From the NCBI RefSeq assembly GCF_002286775.1, contig NZ_NSGJ01000001.1, forward strand, positions 124,001 through 188,000: a stretch of 64,000 nt of DNA, read 5' to 3'. Both the position numbers and the translations under genes were made by a program. This document shows, piece after piece, positions 54,886 to 64,000 of the stretch. A model generated the notes under the pieces. The model ran no database searches. It saw only the letters and a program-made list of their open reading frames with translations, and was not told the origin of the DNA. The stretch comes from Myroides sp. N17-2 (GTDB lineage Bacteria; Bacteroidota; Bacteroidia; Flavobacteriales; Flavobacteriaceae). Within the stretch, counting starts at the first letter, position 1, and every line of letters starts with the position of its first letter.

Positions 54886-57800
54886 CTAGAATTTAAATTT
54901 AACATTCATTCCGTAAGTTCTAGTAGAAGGCAATGATGCTCCTTCTATTGCTTGAACATTACCACTCCCATAAGATGCCATTTCTGGATCCATACCTTTC
55001 CAAGCAAGATTCCAAGTAAACAAATTACGTCCATACATAGAAATAGTAATTCCTTTAAAAGGTCCTAACCATTTAGTTGGCAAATCATATCCAAGTGAAA
55101 CTTCTCGAAGCTTTACATAATCCGCATCAAAAATATTTTGTGCATCTACACCCCCATAATGACTCTGTGCCCAATCTTGACCATTTGCAACAATATCATT
55201 TTTAGTACCATCTTGTTTAACACCCTTCAAGACAATACCTTTTTCACGAACGTCATTTTCCGCAGATTCCTTTAACATACCAGAATACATACCAAACATA
55301 TGTGAAGTAGAAAAGTATTTACCTCCTTTTTGGATATCTAATAATACTCCCAGATTAAAGTTCTTGTATTTAAAACTATTTCTAATTCCCATATTATAAT
55401 CAGGAAGATATGTCCCTAAAGCTTGCATAGATTCAGTCTTTACATATAATCCATTATCGCCTACTACTTTGTTTCCATTGTTGTCATAAACATAATCATA
55501 ACCGTAAAATTGCCCATACGCTTCTCCTATTTTTCCTTGCAAAGTAACTTGAAATGGAGCACGAGCAATCTCAACAGATTCAACTCCTTTATCTAAACGT
55601 ACCAACTCATTTTTATTCTTAGAAAAATTCCATGAGACATCCCAAGAGAAATCTTTTGTTCTAATTGGTGACAGGTTCAATGTTGCTTCAACCCCCTTAT
55701 TTTTCATATCCCCTGCATTTTTCCATCGATAAGGGAAGCCTGTTGCTGCATCATTCTGCACACGTGTAATTAAGTCCTTCGTTGTAATCTCATAATAAGA
55801 AACTTCAAAACCTATTCTATTATTCAAAAATGCAGCTTCCAACCCCACTTCTTTAGTGGTCATTAATTCAGGTTTTAAATCAGGACTATTAGCTGTAGTA
55901 CTTAATGAGTAAGTTGGATCACCTTTAAAGGGACCATCTAAACTATAATAATTAGCAGTTCTATAAGGTTCAGTATCATTCCCTACTTGAGCCCATCCTA
56001 AACGAATTTTACCAAAAGACAACCAATCTGCATCCTGCATTAACTGAGAAAATAAGAACGTACCTGTTACTGAAGGATAAGTAACGGACTTCTTAACTGT
56101 AGAAAACCAATCTGTACGAACAGTCCCTTCTAAGAACAGGAACTCCTTATAATTAATACTAACAGAGCCAAAAACACTATTAGTACGTGAATGAAATTTT
56201 TCTCCCTCACTTTTAGGAGTCATCTTACTATTGCTAAGGTTGTATAAATTAGCAATATCAAGCCCCCCTACGGTAGTACCATATAAATAATCTCTTCGTT
56301 TCTCACTTCTATTGATTCCTAAAAAGGCATTAATACCAAAATCGCCAAAATGATCATCATAATGCAAACGTCCTTCATAGTTATACTCCGAAACATTGCG
56401 TTTCATAAAATTATACTTAGACATTTTCTGAGAACCAACAGCCACCCTCTCTTCCACTGTGAAACTATAGCTATCACCATAAACAGTTCCTACAGCATAC
56501 AGTTTATCAGAGAAGCTATAGGTAAGTTTAATATTTCCATAAGTTCTATTTCTTTTATCCTCTGATATATTCTCGTTTATTGTCCAATATGGATTATCCG
56601 AATAGGCAGGTGTAGAGTTATCCCAATCTTTTCTATTCCAACTACGTTGGGCTCCATTAGCTAACTTGTAATCTTTTAACTTATTAAAATCTAATTGACG
56701 TTGACCCCATTGAAAAAACTTCTGAGCTACTGAATTATCACCATAGCCTACTTCTGGTCGATTAAATCCTTTGGTATATACATAATTAAAATTAGTTTCT
56801 GCTTTTAACTTTTCTGTTAGTTTAGTAGAAGCACTTATAGCAATATTATTACGTTGTAGTTTTGAATTAGGAACAATCCCTTCTGTAACATTATTACTAA
56901 AAGACATTCTAACATTGCTATCTTTATATGACTTACCAATTGCCACTGATTGATTATGTGAAATCCCTGTATTAAAGAAAGTCTTAACATCATTTTTAGA
57001 TTTCTCCCAGGCTACTTCTTTCATATAATCATTTGCAAATTCAGGATCAAAAGCATACCATGGTAGGTACTTTTGCCCGTCGAATTTAGCCCCCCAACTT
57101 TCATCTACACTGTATTCAGCGATGTTATATTTTCTGCCATTAATAGTAGTTGTAGGCAATGTAGAAGCTGAACCACCTCCATACTGAGTTTGTAGTTTTG
57201 GCATTATATTAATCCTTTCGAAAGATATTCCTGTATTTACTTCGATATCAGTACGTCCATTTTTAGCAGACTTAGTGGTATAAATAATAACACCATTACC
57301 ACCTCTATTTCCATAAAGAGCTGAAGCAGGACCTCCTTTAAGAACAGTTACTGATTCAATGTCATCTGGATTTATATCCGCAGAAGTATCTCCATAGTCA
57401 CGCCCACCAGACCCTCTTTGCATATTTGCATCTGCAAAATTACTATTATCTAGAGGCACTCCATCAATTACAATAAGAGGCTGATTATTTCCTGTTACAG
57501 ATTTAACTCCACGCAATACAATACGTGCAGAGCCCCCCATAGAAGAAGGAGCAGTTACTTGAAGTCCTGCTACATTTCCAGAAAGAGCATTAACTGCATT
57601 TGTTTGTCCTGAACCAGATAGATTATCTCCTTTTACTTCTTGAGAAGAATAACCTAATTTCTTCTTGTCCCGTTTAATACCTAAAGCGGTTACAACAACT
57701 TCATCTAGCATTTCATCGTCTCCTGACATCGTAACATTGTACATAGCTTCCACACCTACAACGTGCTTGATATCTTTCATTCCCACGAAAGAATAAATAA

Positions 57801-58011
57801 GAGTATCACCCTTCTTTACATTTAAAGAGTATTTCCCCTCAAGATCAGTCTGAGTACCTTCATTAGTACCTTGTATTGTCACAGACACACCAGGCAAGGG
57901 AAGCCCTCCTTCACTTACTTTACCTGCAAGTGTTTTGTTTTGCGCATAGCCTGAATGTACTGAAAGCACAAGCAAACCTGCATAAAACCAATTTAGTTTA
58001 GATTTCTTCAT
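54886..58011 (-). CDS. SusC/RagA-type transporter, pair A2
   Basis: 1041 aa. MKKSKLNWFYAGLLVLSVHSGYAQNKTL is nearly identical to the B1 N-terminus, while from residue about 60 onward (SFVGMKDIKH; LDEVVVTALGIKRDKKKLGYSSQEVKG; VLKGGPASALYGNRGGNGVI) it follows A1. It ends YGMNVKFKF. It forms the outer-membrane channel for the SusD A2 lid. The hybrid N-terminus suggests recombination between neighbouring paralogues. Confidence 0.93.
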   Translation of the reverse strand: MKKSKLNWFYAGLLVLSVHSGYAQNKTLAGKVSEGGLPLPGVSVTIQGTNEGTQTDLEGKYSLNVKKGDTLIYSFVGMKDIKHVVGVEAMYNVTMSGDDEMLDEVVVTALGIKRDKKKLGYSSQEVKGDNLSGSGQTNAVNALSGNVAGLQVTAPSSMGGSARIVLRGVKSVTGNNQPLIVIDGVPLDNSNFADANMQRGSGGRDYGDTSADINPDDIESVTVLKGGPASALYGNRGGNGVIIYTTKSAKNGRTDIEVNTGISFERINIMPKLQTQYGGGSASTLPTTTINGRKYNIAEYSVDESWGAKFDGQKYLPWYAFDPEFANDYMKEVAWEKSKNDVKTFFNTGISHNQSVAIGKSYKDSNVRMSFSNNVTEGIVPNSKLQRNNIAISASTKLTEKLKAETNFNYVYTKGFNRPEVGYGDNSVAQKFFQWGQRQLDFNKLKDYKLANGAQRSWNRKDWDNSTPAYSDNPYWTINENISEDKRNRTYGNIKLTYSFSDKLYAVGTVYGDSYSFTVEERVAVGSQKMSKYNFMKRNVSEYNYEGRLHYDDHFGDFGINAFLGINRSEKRRDYLYGTTVGGLDIANLYNLSNSKMTPKSEGEKFHSRTNSVFGSVSINYKEFLFLEGTVRTDWFSTVKKSVTYPSVTGTFLFSQLMQDADWLSFGKIRLGWAQVGNDTEPYRTANYYSLDGPFKGDPTYSLSTTANSPDLKPELMTTKEVGLEAAFLNNRIGFEVSYYEITTKDLITRVQNDAATGFPYRWKNAGDMKNKGVEATLNLSPIRTKDFSWDVSWNFSKNKNELVRLDKGVESVEIARAPFQVTLQGKIGEAYGQFYGYDYVYDNNGNKVVGDNGLYVKTESMQALGTYLPDYNMGIRNSFKYKNFNLGVLLDIQKGGKYFSTSHMFGMYSGMLKESAENDVREKGIVLKGVKQDGTKNDIVANGQDWAQSHYGGVDAQNIFDADYVKLREVSLGYDLPTKWLGPFKGITISMYGRNLFTWNLAWKGMDPEMASYGSGNVQAIEGASLPSTRTYGMNVKFKF

Positions 58012-58034
58012 AAAACTTTGATTAGTTAGTTCTC

Positions 58035-58042
58035 CAAAACTA
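58035..58042 (-). promoter_or_regulatory. Pair A2 promoter -7 box
   Basis: On the minus strand TAGTTTTG (TAnnTTTG), 24 bases before the ATG and followed by the shared leader AACTAACTAATCAA. The AT dyad seen at A1 and B1 is absent; instead there is AT-rich sequence with GTTAAC motifs. Confidence 0.5.
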
Positions 58043-58181
58043 GCTAAATCGTTAACTAATAATTAACACTAATCAAAGAACATTAAGCTATTAACAAAAC
58101 AATTCAAACATTTAAATGATATTATCTTAATCCTGACAAACAACTATTTAAATACTTTATTACTATTTCGCCTTAGTCCAT

Positions 58182-58207
58182 AAAAAACTCTCATATTGAT
58201 ATGAGAG
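58182..58207 (-). terminator. Second hairpin terminator below the lipoprotein gene
   Basis: On the minus strand CTCTCATA and TATGAGAG form an 8-bp stem with loop TCAA, then TTTTTT. No gene lies between it and the terminator at 58265-58294. Confidence 0.7.
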
Positions 58208-58264
58208 CTTTCCTATTTTACAGACTAAACATATAGTCAATTCTTAATACAAACATAGAAGTAT

Positions 58265-58294
58265 AAAAAAAGCCCTAGATCATCTCTAAGGCTT
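58265..58294 (-). terminator. Terminator of the lipoprotein gene
   Basis: On the minus strand AAGCCTTAGA and TCTAGGGCTT pair over 10 bp (one G-U) with loop GATGA, followed by TTTTT, 4 bases after the stop. Confidence 0.85.
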
Positions 58295-58298
58295 ACTT

Positions 58299-59120
58299 TT
58301 ATTTACTTTCAGGTCTACTAATAATTCTATTTACAAACTTAAACAATAGTACACTTTCCTTTCCCTTCACTAACATCTCAGTAGGATAATTAAACTCATC
58401 CCACTTATATTTAAAACTATACACTTCACGTGTTTTCTCATTAATCGCTTTAGTCATCGCATTCTTAGTTCCTTGTACGAAACGAATCAAATCACCTCCA
58501 GGTATATAATCAAAAGTCAAATTAAATTCACTGTGAACAAAAGGATTATTGCCATTACTATATTCGTAAGTGAACAATTTACCACTCTCATCAGACACTG
58601 ACGTAAGATTACCTCTATTATCATAACTATATGTATATGATTTATTGTCTTTTGTTGCTTTAATTATATTACCACTCGAATACTCAAATGTCGTAGAATT
58701 AGATTTGGTTTCATTTTCTAATTTTTCTAATACATCACCCTTATATTTAGCGTTTAACCTATATACATCCTCATCTATACCCATATTTTCATTTTCTACG
58801 ATAGATATAGAATTAAGCCCCTCGTCTTTTTTATACTCGAACATATACATTAATGGTGCTTTCTCTGGTAAAGATACAGATCCATTAATATCACTATAAA
58901 CCTTAATAGTTTTCGCTTTTAGTATACTATTATAATCGATATTATATCTTACCTCTAATAAATCGCTTTTTACAGTATCTTTAGATACAGTCATGCTAGA
59001 CACTTTTACATAATCCCCTTTATTAGGATCTGGTTTATATGGATCTTTTTCGCTACTGCTACACGAAACAATAGTAGCCCCGATAAAAGCAAAAACTGAC
59101 AATATTCTTAATCCTCTCAT
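58299..59120 (-). CDS. YD-repeat-like lipoprotein
   Basis: 273 aa. Lipoprotein signal to C20 (TIVSC), then SSSEKDPYKPD, an acidic surface-export-like tag. The body has short YD/Rhs-like strands (YSYDNRGNLTSVSDESGKLFTYEYSNG), typical of small flavobacterial surface lipoproteins of unknown function. Own promoter and two downstream terminators. Inserted between SusCD pairs A2 and B2; a link to them is only positional. Confidence 0.8.
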   Translation of the reverse strand: MRGLRILSVFAFIGATIVSCSSSEKDPYKPDPNKGDYVKVSSMTVSKDTVKSDLLEVRYNIDYNSILKAKTIKVYSDINGSVSLPEKAPLMYMFEYKKDEGLNSISIVENENMGIDEDVYRLNAKYKGDVLEKLENETKSNSTTFEYSSGNIIKATKDNKSYTYSYDNRGNLTSVSDESGKLFTYEYSNGNNPFVHSEFNLTFDYIPGGDLIRFVQGTKNAMTKAINEKTREVYSFKYKWDEFNYPTEMLVKGKESVLLFKFVNRIISRPESK

Positions 59121-59139
59121 AACTAAATTTTTAAAGTTG

Positions 59140-59147
59140 CAAATTTA
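59140..59147 (-). promoter_or_regulatory. Lipoprotein gene promoter -7 box
   Basis: On the minus strand TAAATTTG (TAnnTTTG), 19 bases before the ATG and directly downstream of the SusD B2 terminator. Confidence 0.5.
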
Positions 59148-59160
59148 CAAAATAAACCGA

Positions 59161-59191
59161 AAAAAAAGAGGTTGTTAAAAAACAACCTCTT
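59161..59191 (-). terminator. Terminator after SusD B2
   Basis: AAGAGGTTGTT and AACAACCTCTT form an 11-bp perfect stem with a TTTT loop on the minus strand, followed by a long T-run. Confidence 0.9.
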
Positions 59192-59199
59192 CATTATAA

Positions 59200-60774
59200 T
59201 TATTCTACTGGGTTTTGTTCAAGTCTTCCTCTATAAACATTTATCTCATTCAGTGGGAACTGTAAGATAAAGCTATTTGATCTAACTGGTAAATCAAATA
59301 ATCCAGGATTATATCTATGATTAGAAAGTGTTCCTTCATTAACAATTTCATTTTTATCATTTAGAATTGCTTTACCATATTTACGTTGTAAACCTAAATC
59401 CCAACGTTTCATATCTAGTAATGCAAAACCTTCTCCCCAGAACTCAATACGTTTTTGGAAACGGATTTCATCCATAAGAGTTTCACGAGACATACCAAAT
59501 TCTTTACCAGACTTATCTCTACCTTCGAAACTATACTTAGCATCACGACTAGTCATATACTTCTCTAATAAACCTTGTGCTTGTGCAGGGTTATTAACTG
59601 CCATTGCTTCCATATAGTTGAAATACATTTCTGTTTTTCTCATATATAAATAATCACCTTGGAAGTTAGAGTCATCTCTAAATTTCATATTCACATACTT
59701 AGGTATAGCTATAGGATCTTTAACAGTCCAATATTTACTAGTATATTTTTTCACTCCATCAGCAAACCACTCATTTTTACGTTTATCAGTACTATTCATA
59801 CCGTCGTAAAGACGTCTGTCGATTCCTTTTGTCGTTGCACCTCTTCTACCATAACCTTGGTTGAATGTATCCATATGAGAGAAGTAAGAAGCAAAGAAAC
59901 CTGTATTACTACCATCAATAGGGTAACCCCACATCCAATCTTGGTTATTTAATTGGCTAAATGTACCTGAATTAACAACTGAGAAATCATTAAAGTCTGC
60001 TTTGTTATCCATAGCGATTAATGCATAACGCTGTGCTTCTGACCAATTCTTAATATATAAGTTATAACGAGATAAGATACCCGCTACTACATTCTTATCT
60101 ATAACTGATTTGTCTGAACGTACAAAAGCTGTTTTCTCTAAAATATCAAAAGCTTGAGTTAACTCTTTTTTGATATTTTCATTCATCTTCTCTACTGAAA
60201 TTCTAGATTCAGATCTGTGTTCTACACCACTTTCATCAACATAGCTAAATGGAACACTTTTCCCATCGTGGCTATATAATTGAGTAAGGTATAAATATGC
60301 ATAACCTCTAAATGCTAATAAACGAGCATAGATAGGTGTATTCGCATAGTTCTTATCCGATTTCATTAATAACTGAATCGCGTTATCTGTTAAAGCAATA
60401 GATTTAGCGAAATAGTTATAAATTGTAGCAGTATTTCCTGTTTCTACACGGTCTTGGTAAGTATATGCATACGCAAACCAGTCATTTCTAAGAATTACCA
60501 TGTCGTTACTCATAGCATCCATATAAATATCAACTGCCTTTTGCCCAAAATCCTCATGAGATCCAACTTCTGCAAAACCAGATATTGCTCTAGAACGCTC
60601 TTTACCGCGTTCAGCTGCATTAATTGCAATTGTTGCTTTCTCAGGGTTAGCTAACATTGCTTCGATTTGCTCACTAGAGAAATTTGTTCCTTGCTGAGTT
60701 TCTGTATAATCTTCAGCACAAGATGTCATCAGAACTGCTCCTAATAACAATGAGCTATATATAATTTTTTTCAT
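59200..60774 (-). CDS. SusD/RagB-type lipoprotein, pair B2
   Basis: 524 aa. Lipobox to C19 (VLMTSC), then AEDYTETQQ. RagB/SusD type, with helices such as ARLLAFRGYAYLYLTQLYSHDG and the C-terminal FPLNEINVYRGRLEQNPVE. Related to B1 SusD but more diverged than the A pair. 13 bases downstream of SusC B2. Confidence 0.93.
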   Translation of the reverse strand: MKKIIYSSLLLGAVLMTSCAEDYTETQQGTNFSSEQIEAMLANPEKATIAINAAERGKERSRAISGFAEVGSHEDFGQKAVDIYMDAMSNDMVILRNDWFAYAYTYQDRVETGNTATIYNYFAKSIALTDNAIQLLMKSDKNYANTPIYARLLAFRGYAYLYLTQLYSHDGKSVPFSYVDESGVEHRSESRISVEKMNENIKKELTQAFDILEKTAFVRSDKSVIDKNVVAGILSRYNLYIKNWSEAQRYALIAMDNKADFNDFSVVNSGTFSQLNNQDWMWGYPIDGSNTGFFASYFSHMDTFNQGYGRRGATTKGIDRRLYDGMNSTDKRKNEWFADGVKKYTSKYWTVKDPIAIPKYVNMKFRDDSNFQGDYLYMRKTEMYFNYMEAMAVNNPAQAQGLLEKYMTSRDAKYSFEGRDKSGKEFGMSRETLMDEIRFQKRIEFWGEGFALLDMKRWDLGLQRKYGKAILNDKNEIVNEGTLSNHRYNPGLFDLPVRSNSFILQFPLNEINVYRGRLEQNPVE

Positions 60775-60787
60775 GTTTAGACTCTAA

Positions 60788-63700
60788 TTAAAAGTTTAAA
60801 TTAACTCCGAATGCAAACGTTCTGTATAATGGGTAACCTGTACCTGATAATCCAGTTAAGTTAACACGTGGATCATATCCTTGACGTTTTGACCATAATG
60901 CTACGTTATCTACCATTCCGTAGATGCGTAAACGATCAATACCTAATTTAGAAGTTACATCTTTAGTAAATGTATATCCTAATGTAACATTTTGTAAACT
61001 TAAGTAGTCAGATTTTATTAAAGCTAAAGTTGAACCACTATAAGCATTTCTAGGGTCAGTAACATCTACACGTGGCATAGAACCTTGTTTAGTCACTGGA
61101 TCCCAAGTTTTTCCAAAATCATTATGTAAATTCTGTCCTGGTCTTAATGCAAAGAAAGCAGTGTATTTAGTATCATAACCATATCCACCTAATTGGTAAG
61201 CGAAGTTAGCTCCTAAATCGAATCCTTTATATTCAGCATTTAATCCAAATCCACCATATACAGAAGGTAACGCAGATTTATCTAAATCTTGGTAAGTTGC
61301 CTTATTCCAATCTTCAGTAATAGAACGCTCTCCTGTTTTCTCGTCTATTCTAACGAACTGAGCATTACCATTCTCTTGGTTAACACCTACATATTCTTTT
61401 AAGTAATAGTTATAGATAGAACCACCTTCTCTACGAATAAACTGTCCATCTACAATATTCTCTTGACCATCAGGTAACTTAGTAATTTTGTTTTTATAGT
61501 GTGTAGCGTTGATATTAAAGTTTAATTTAAAATCTTCAGTACGAACTAAAGCTGCATTAATTCCTACCTCAACACCTGTATTTTTCATATTACCTGCATT
61601 GAATGGTTGAGTTAACACTCCTGTTGTAGCAGATTGAGGAACGAAGAATAACATATCGTCTACTTTTCTTTCAAAATACTCTGCATCAACAGAAATACGT
61701 CCATTTAAGAAAGAACCTTCAAAACCAATATTAAAGTTTTTGTTTTTCTCCCAAGTAATATTCTTATTTCCCTTGTTCACTAACTCAATAGAGATTGGAG
61801 CATCTGGATCATAAGTAGGGAATACTGCCCACTGATCTTGGTAAGGGTTAACTCTCATTAAGTTATCATTCCCTTGCTCACCGTAACTTGCTTTAAGTTT
61901 TAAGTTATCAATCCATTTGATATCTTTCATAAAGTCTTCAGAAGAGATTGCGTAAGCAGCACCTACACCGAAGAAAGTTCCCCATTTATTATCTGGGTGG
62001 AAATAAGAAGAAGCATCACGTCTAATACTTGCGTTAACGAAATATTTATTATTATATCCGTAGTTAAGTTTAGCAAAATATCCTTCTAATACATATTTAT
62101 CTTGTCCACCTTCTGCAGTTTTAAGTACAGCTCCATGGTTGATAAATGGGCTATCAGGAAGTAACATATTAGTACGTTGTACATATAAGTTATCTTTAGT
62201 ACGATGCATAGTCTCATGTCCTAATAAGATATCTACTGAATGTTGACCGAACCATTTGTTATAGTTTAATAACTGTTGATTAGTCACAGCAAACATTTTA
62301 CTATCTCTTTGATTAGCACGCCCATTAACTCCTACACCTGAACCATAAGTAGGGTTCATAGTATAACGTAAAACATCATTTTGGAAGTCAGCAGAGATTA
62401 CATACTTAAATGTTAATCCAGCAGCTAATTTAACATCTAAAAATGCAGATCCAAATAATTGATCAGATACCGTTTTTCTGTAATCATTTAATCCTTGAGC
62501 ATATGGATTAGAGTTTGCACCATAAGGTCTAACATTAGGAGCAAATTTACCAGAACCATCATCATAAATAGCACCTCCATTAGCATCTCTCATAATACTA
62601 CCATTAGCATCGTAAGCATGTACTGGGTAAATAGGAGCGATTCTAGAAGACCAGAAGAATGGGTTAGAATAAGAAGTATTATTACCTCTAATATAATCTC
62701 CTCCTAGTGGGTTTTTATTTTCAATATGAGCATAATTCACACTAGCACCAAGTTTAAATGTCTCGTTAATACGAGTATTTACATTTAATCTTCCTGTAGT
62801 TTTCTCATAGTTATTTGTAGCTACGATACCTTCATTCTTATCATGTCCTAAAGACAATAAGAAAGTAGTATTATCTGTACCACCAGAAACACTGATACTG
62901 TTTTGAGTGAATAACCCATCTCTAAACATGTAGTCATCATATAACTCATGATACATTAACTCCGCATTAGGGTTAATACGTCCAGTAGTAGGATCTATTA
63001 ATTGCGCATTTGGCACATTATAAATATTATATCCTAAACTCTTAATTAAGTTATTTGACGCATAACTAGATGCTGCTTCTAATCCCATTGCATCCGCTGG
63101 ATTTTTTGGGAACATAGAAGAGTTACGTAATGCACCATAGTAAGATTCGTAGTATTTAGAAGGGCTACTCATCTTATCATAATCTTGGAAATTAGCACTC
63201 GCTATACCTACTTTAGTATCAACAGATACTCTAGTTTTTCCAGCTTGCCCTTTTTTAGAAGTAACGATGATAACACCATTTGCTCCTCTATTCCCATATA
63301 AAGCTGCTGCAGAAGCATCTTTTAAGAAAGAGATAGACTCAATATCAGCATTATTAATTGACGCTAATGTACCATTAAAAGGAACACCATCTACTACGAT
63401 TAACGGCTCAGAACTAGCAGAAATTGATCCTACACCTCTAAAACGAATAGTAGCTCCATCACCAGGCGCACCACTGTTATTAGAAATCTGAACCCCAGCT
63501 ACTTTTCCTACTAACCCTTGAGTTACATCAGCAGCTGCTACATCTCTTACTTGTTTGCTATCAACTACCGCGATAGAACCAGCAATAGAAGTTTTACTTT
63601 GTGTACCATAAGCTGTTACTACTACCTCTTCTAGCATAGAATCTTCTGCTTCTAATGCTACGTTATAGTTACCTGCTGTAGATACTTTATATTCTTTATC

Positions 63701-63934
63701 GTTCATACCGATGAAAGAGTATACTAATACGTCTCCTGGTTTAACTTTTAAAGAATACTTTCCATCTAGATCTGTTTGAGTTCCCTCTTGAGTTCCTTTA
63801 ATTACCACAGATACCCCTGGTAATGGAAGTCCTCCTTCAGATACTACACCAGATAGAGTCTTATCTTGTGCAAAAGAAGTTTGCACAGCTAGCCCTGCTA
63901 CCAGAGCCAAAGTCCATCTTAACTTAGAAATCAT
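60788..63934 (-). CDS. SusC/RagA-type transporter, pair B2
   Basis: 1048 aa. Signal MISKLRWTLALVAGLAVQTSFAQ, carboxypeptidase-regulatory-like domain (LSGVVSEGGLPLPGVSVVIKGTQEG), LEEVVVTAYGTQSKTSI as TonB-box-like region, plug (FLKDASAAALYGNRGANGVIIV), barrel ending FAFGVNLNF. Grouped with B1 by domain sequence but with its own signal peptide. First gene of the B2 operon. Confidence 0.93.
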   Translation of the reverse strand: MISKLRWTLALVAGLAVQTSFAQDKTLSGVVSEGGLPLPGVSVVIKGTQEGTQTDLDGKYSLKVKPGDVLVYSFIGMNDKEYKVSTAGNYNVALEAEDSMLEEVVVTAYGTQSKTSIAGSIAVVDSKQVRDVAAADVTQGLVGKVAGVQISNNSGAPGDGATIRFRGVGSISASSEPLIVVDGVPFNGTLASINNADIESISFLKDASAAALYGNRGANGVIIVTSKKGQAGKTRVSVDTKVGIASANFQDYDKMSSPSKYYESYYGALRNSSMFPKNPADAMGLEAASSYASNNLIKSLGYNIYNVPNAQLIDPTTGRINPNAELMYHELYDDYMFRDGLFTQNSISVSGGTDNTTFLLSLGHDKNEGIVATNNYEKTTGRLNVNTRINETFKLGASVNYAHIENKNPLGGDYIRGNNTSYSNPFFWSSRIAPIYPVHAYDANGSIMRDANGGAIYDDGSGKFAPNVRPYGANSNPYAQGLNDYRKTVSDQLFGSAFLDVKLAAGLTFKYVISADFQNDVLRYTMNPTYGSGVGVNGRANQRDSKMFAVTNQQLLNYNKWFGQHSVDILLGHETMHRTKDNLYVQRTNMLLPDSPFINHGAVLKTAEGGQDKYVLEGYFAKLNYGYNNKYFVNASIRRDASSYFHPDNKWGTFFGVGAAYAISSEDFMKDIKWIDNLKLKASYGEQGNDNLMRVNPYQDQWAVFPTYDPDAPISIELVNKGNKNITWEKNKNFNIGFEGSFLNGRISVDAEYFERKVDDMLFFVPQSATTGVLTQPFNAGNMKNTGVEVGINAALVRTEDFKLNFNINATHYKNKITKLPDGQENIVDGQFIRREGGSIYNYYLKEYVGVNQENGNAQFVRIDEKTGERSITEDWNKATYQDLDKSALPSVYGGFGLNAEYKGFDLGANFAYQLGGYGYDTKYTAFFALRPGQNLHNDFGKTWDPVTKQGSMPRVDVTDPRNAYSGSTLALIKSDYLSLQNVTLGYTFTKDVTSKLGIDRLRIYGMVDNVALWSKRQGYDPRVNLTGLSGTGYPLYRTFAFGVNLNF

Positions 63935-63958
63935 TATTAAATTGAATTAGTTAGTTCA

Positions 63959-63966
63959 CAAATCTA
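63959..63966 (-). promoter_or_regulatory. Pair B2 promoter -7 box
   Basis: On the minus strand TAGATTTG, 25 bases before the ATG, followed by the shared leader GTGAACTAACTAATTCAA. The upstream region is cut by the window end. Confidence 0.5.
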
Positions 63967-64000
63967 AAAAAGTAATTAGATAACCTAACCTACTGCACCA

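Noticed and set aside
42560..63934. Sus array as a polysaccharide utilisation locus
   Set aside because: No glycoside hydrolase, sulfatase or hybrid regulator is present within the window.
1..64000. CRISPR arrays and insertion sequences
   Set aside because: No regularly spaced direct repeats and no transposase ORF or terminal inverted repeats were found.

Overview
The window looks like a chromosomal segment of a low-GC Flavobacteriaceae bacterium, with Myroides as the best guess. Reasons: SusC/SusD (RagA/RagB) outer-membrane pairs, the flavobacterial gene order rpsU-xerC-hpf-tRNAs-tuf-tRNA-Trp-secE-nusG-rplKAJL-rpoBC, recurrent Bacteroidetes-type promoter elements (-7 TAnnTTTG), very few Shine-Dalgarno sites, a PNGase F homologue, and DUF2851, DUF3467 and DUF5362-like genes. 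The genus is inference. No rRNA, CRISPR array, prophage or insertion sequence was seen.

Layout. 1-6.6 kb: the tail of an unknown gene, then a minus-strand operon SusC-SusD-Tat-exported calcineurin-like phosphoesterase. 6.7-7.7 kb: divergent Fe superoxide dismutase with a translationally coupled small gene. 7.8-22.6 kb (minus): the transcription/translation supercluster, ending with a DUF3467 gene after rpoC. 22.7-24.7 kb: four small membrane-protein genes arranged as two similar gene pairs, separated by a strongly structured intergenic element. 24.8-29.6 kb: a LytTR response regulator, its LytS/YehU-type kinase, a small exported protein interrupted by an in-frame TGA, and a TonB-dependent receptor whose promoter carries a LytTR-like direct repeat. 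29.8-38.7 kb: an acidic hypothetical protein, ATP-grasp and GNAT enzymes, an 0.8 kb near-empty stretch, two tandem dicarboxylate/amino-acid symporters, acyl-CoA dehydrogenase, a helix-hairpin-helix protein, PspC and DUF2851. 38.7-42.5 kb: a PNGase F-type deglycosylase with an extra N-terminal domain, and a putative porin. 42.5-64 kb: four consecutive SusC/SusD pairs alternating between two types (A1, B1, A2, B2), with one lipoprotein gene and one gene remnant but no glycoside hydrolase.

How it works together. The central block is housekeeping and carries several RNA-level control elements: a strong SD before rpsU, hairpins between rplL/rpoB and rpoB/rpoC, and a terminator overlapping the tRNA promoter. 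The flanks are nutrient-acquisition loci: outer-membrane import complexes, a phosphoesterase and a glycan-removing amidase, consistent with an organism living on proteins, peptides or host glycoproteins. The most notable observations are the LytTR operator/promoter in front of the receptor, the structured element at 23661-23766, the nonsense codon in the exported protein, the anti-SD-linked rpsU leader, paired palindromes before the superoxide dismutase gene, and the signs of duplication and exchange in the Sus array.
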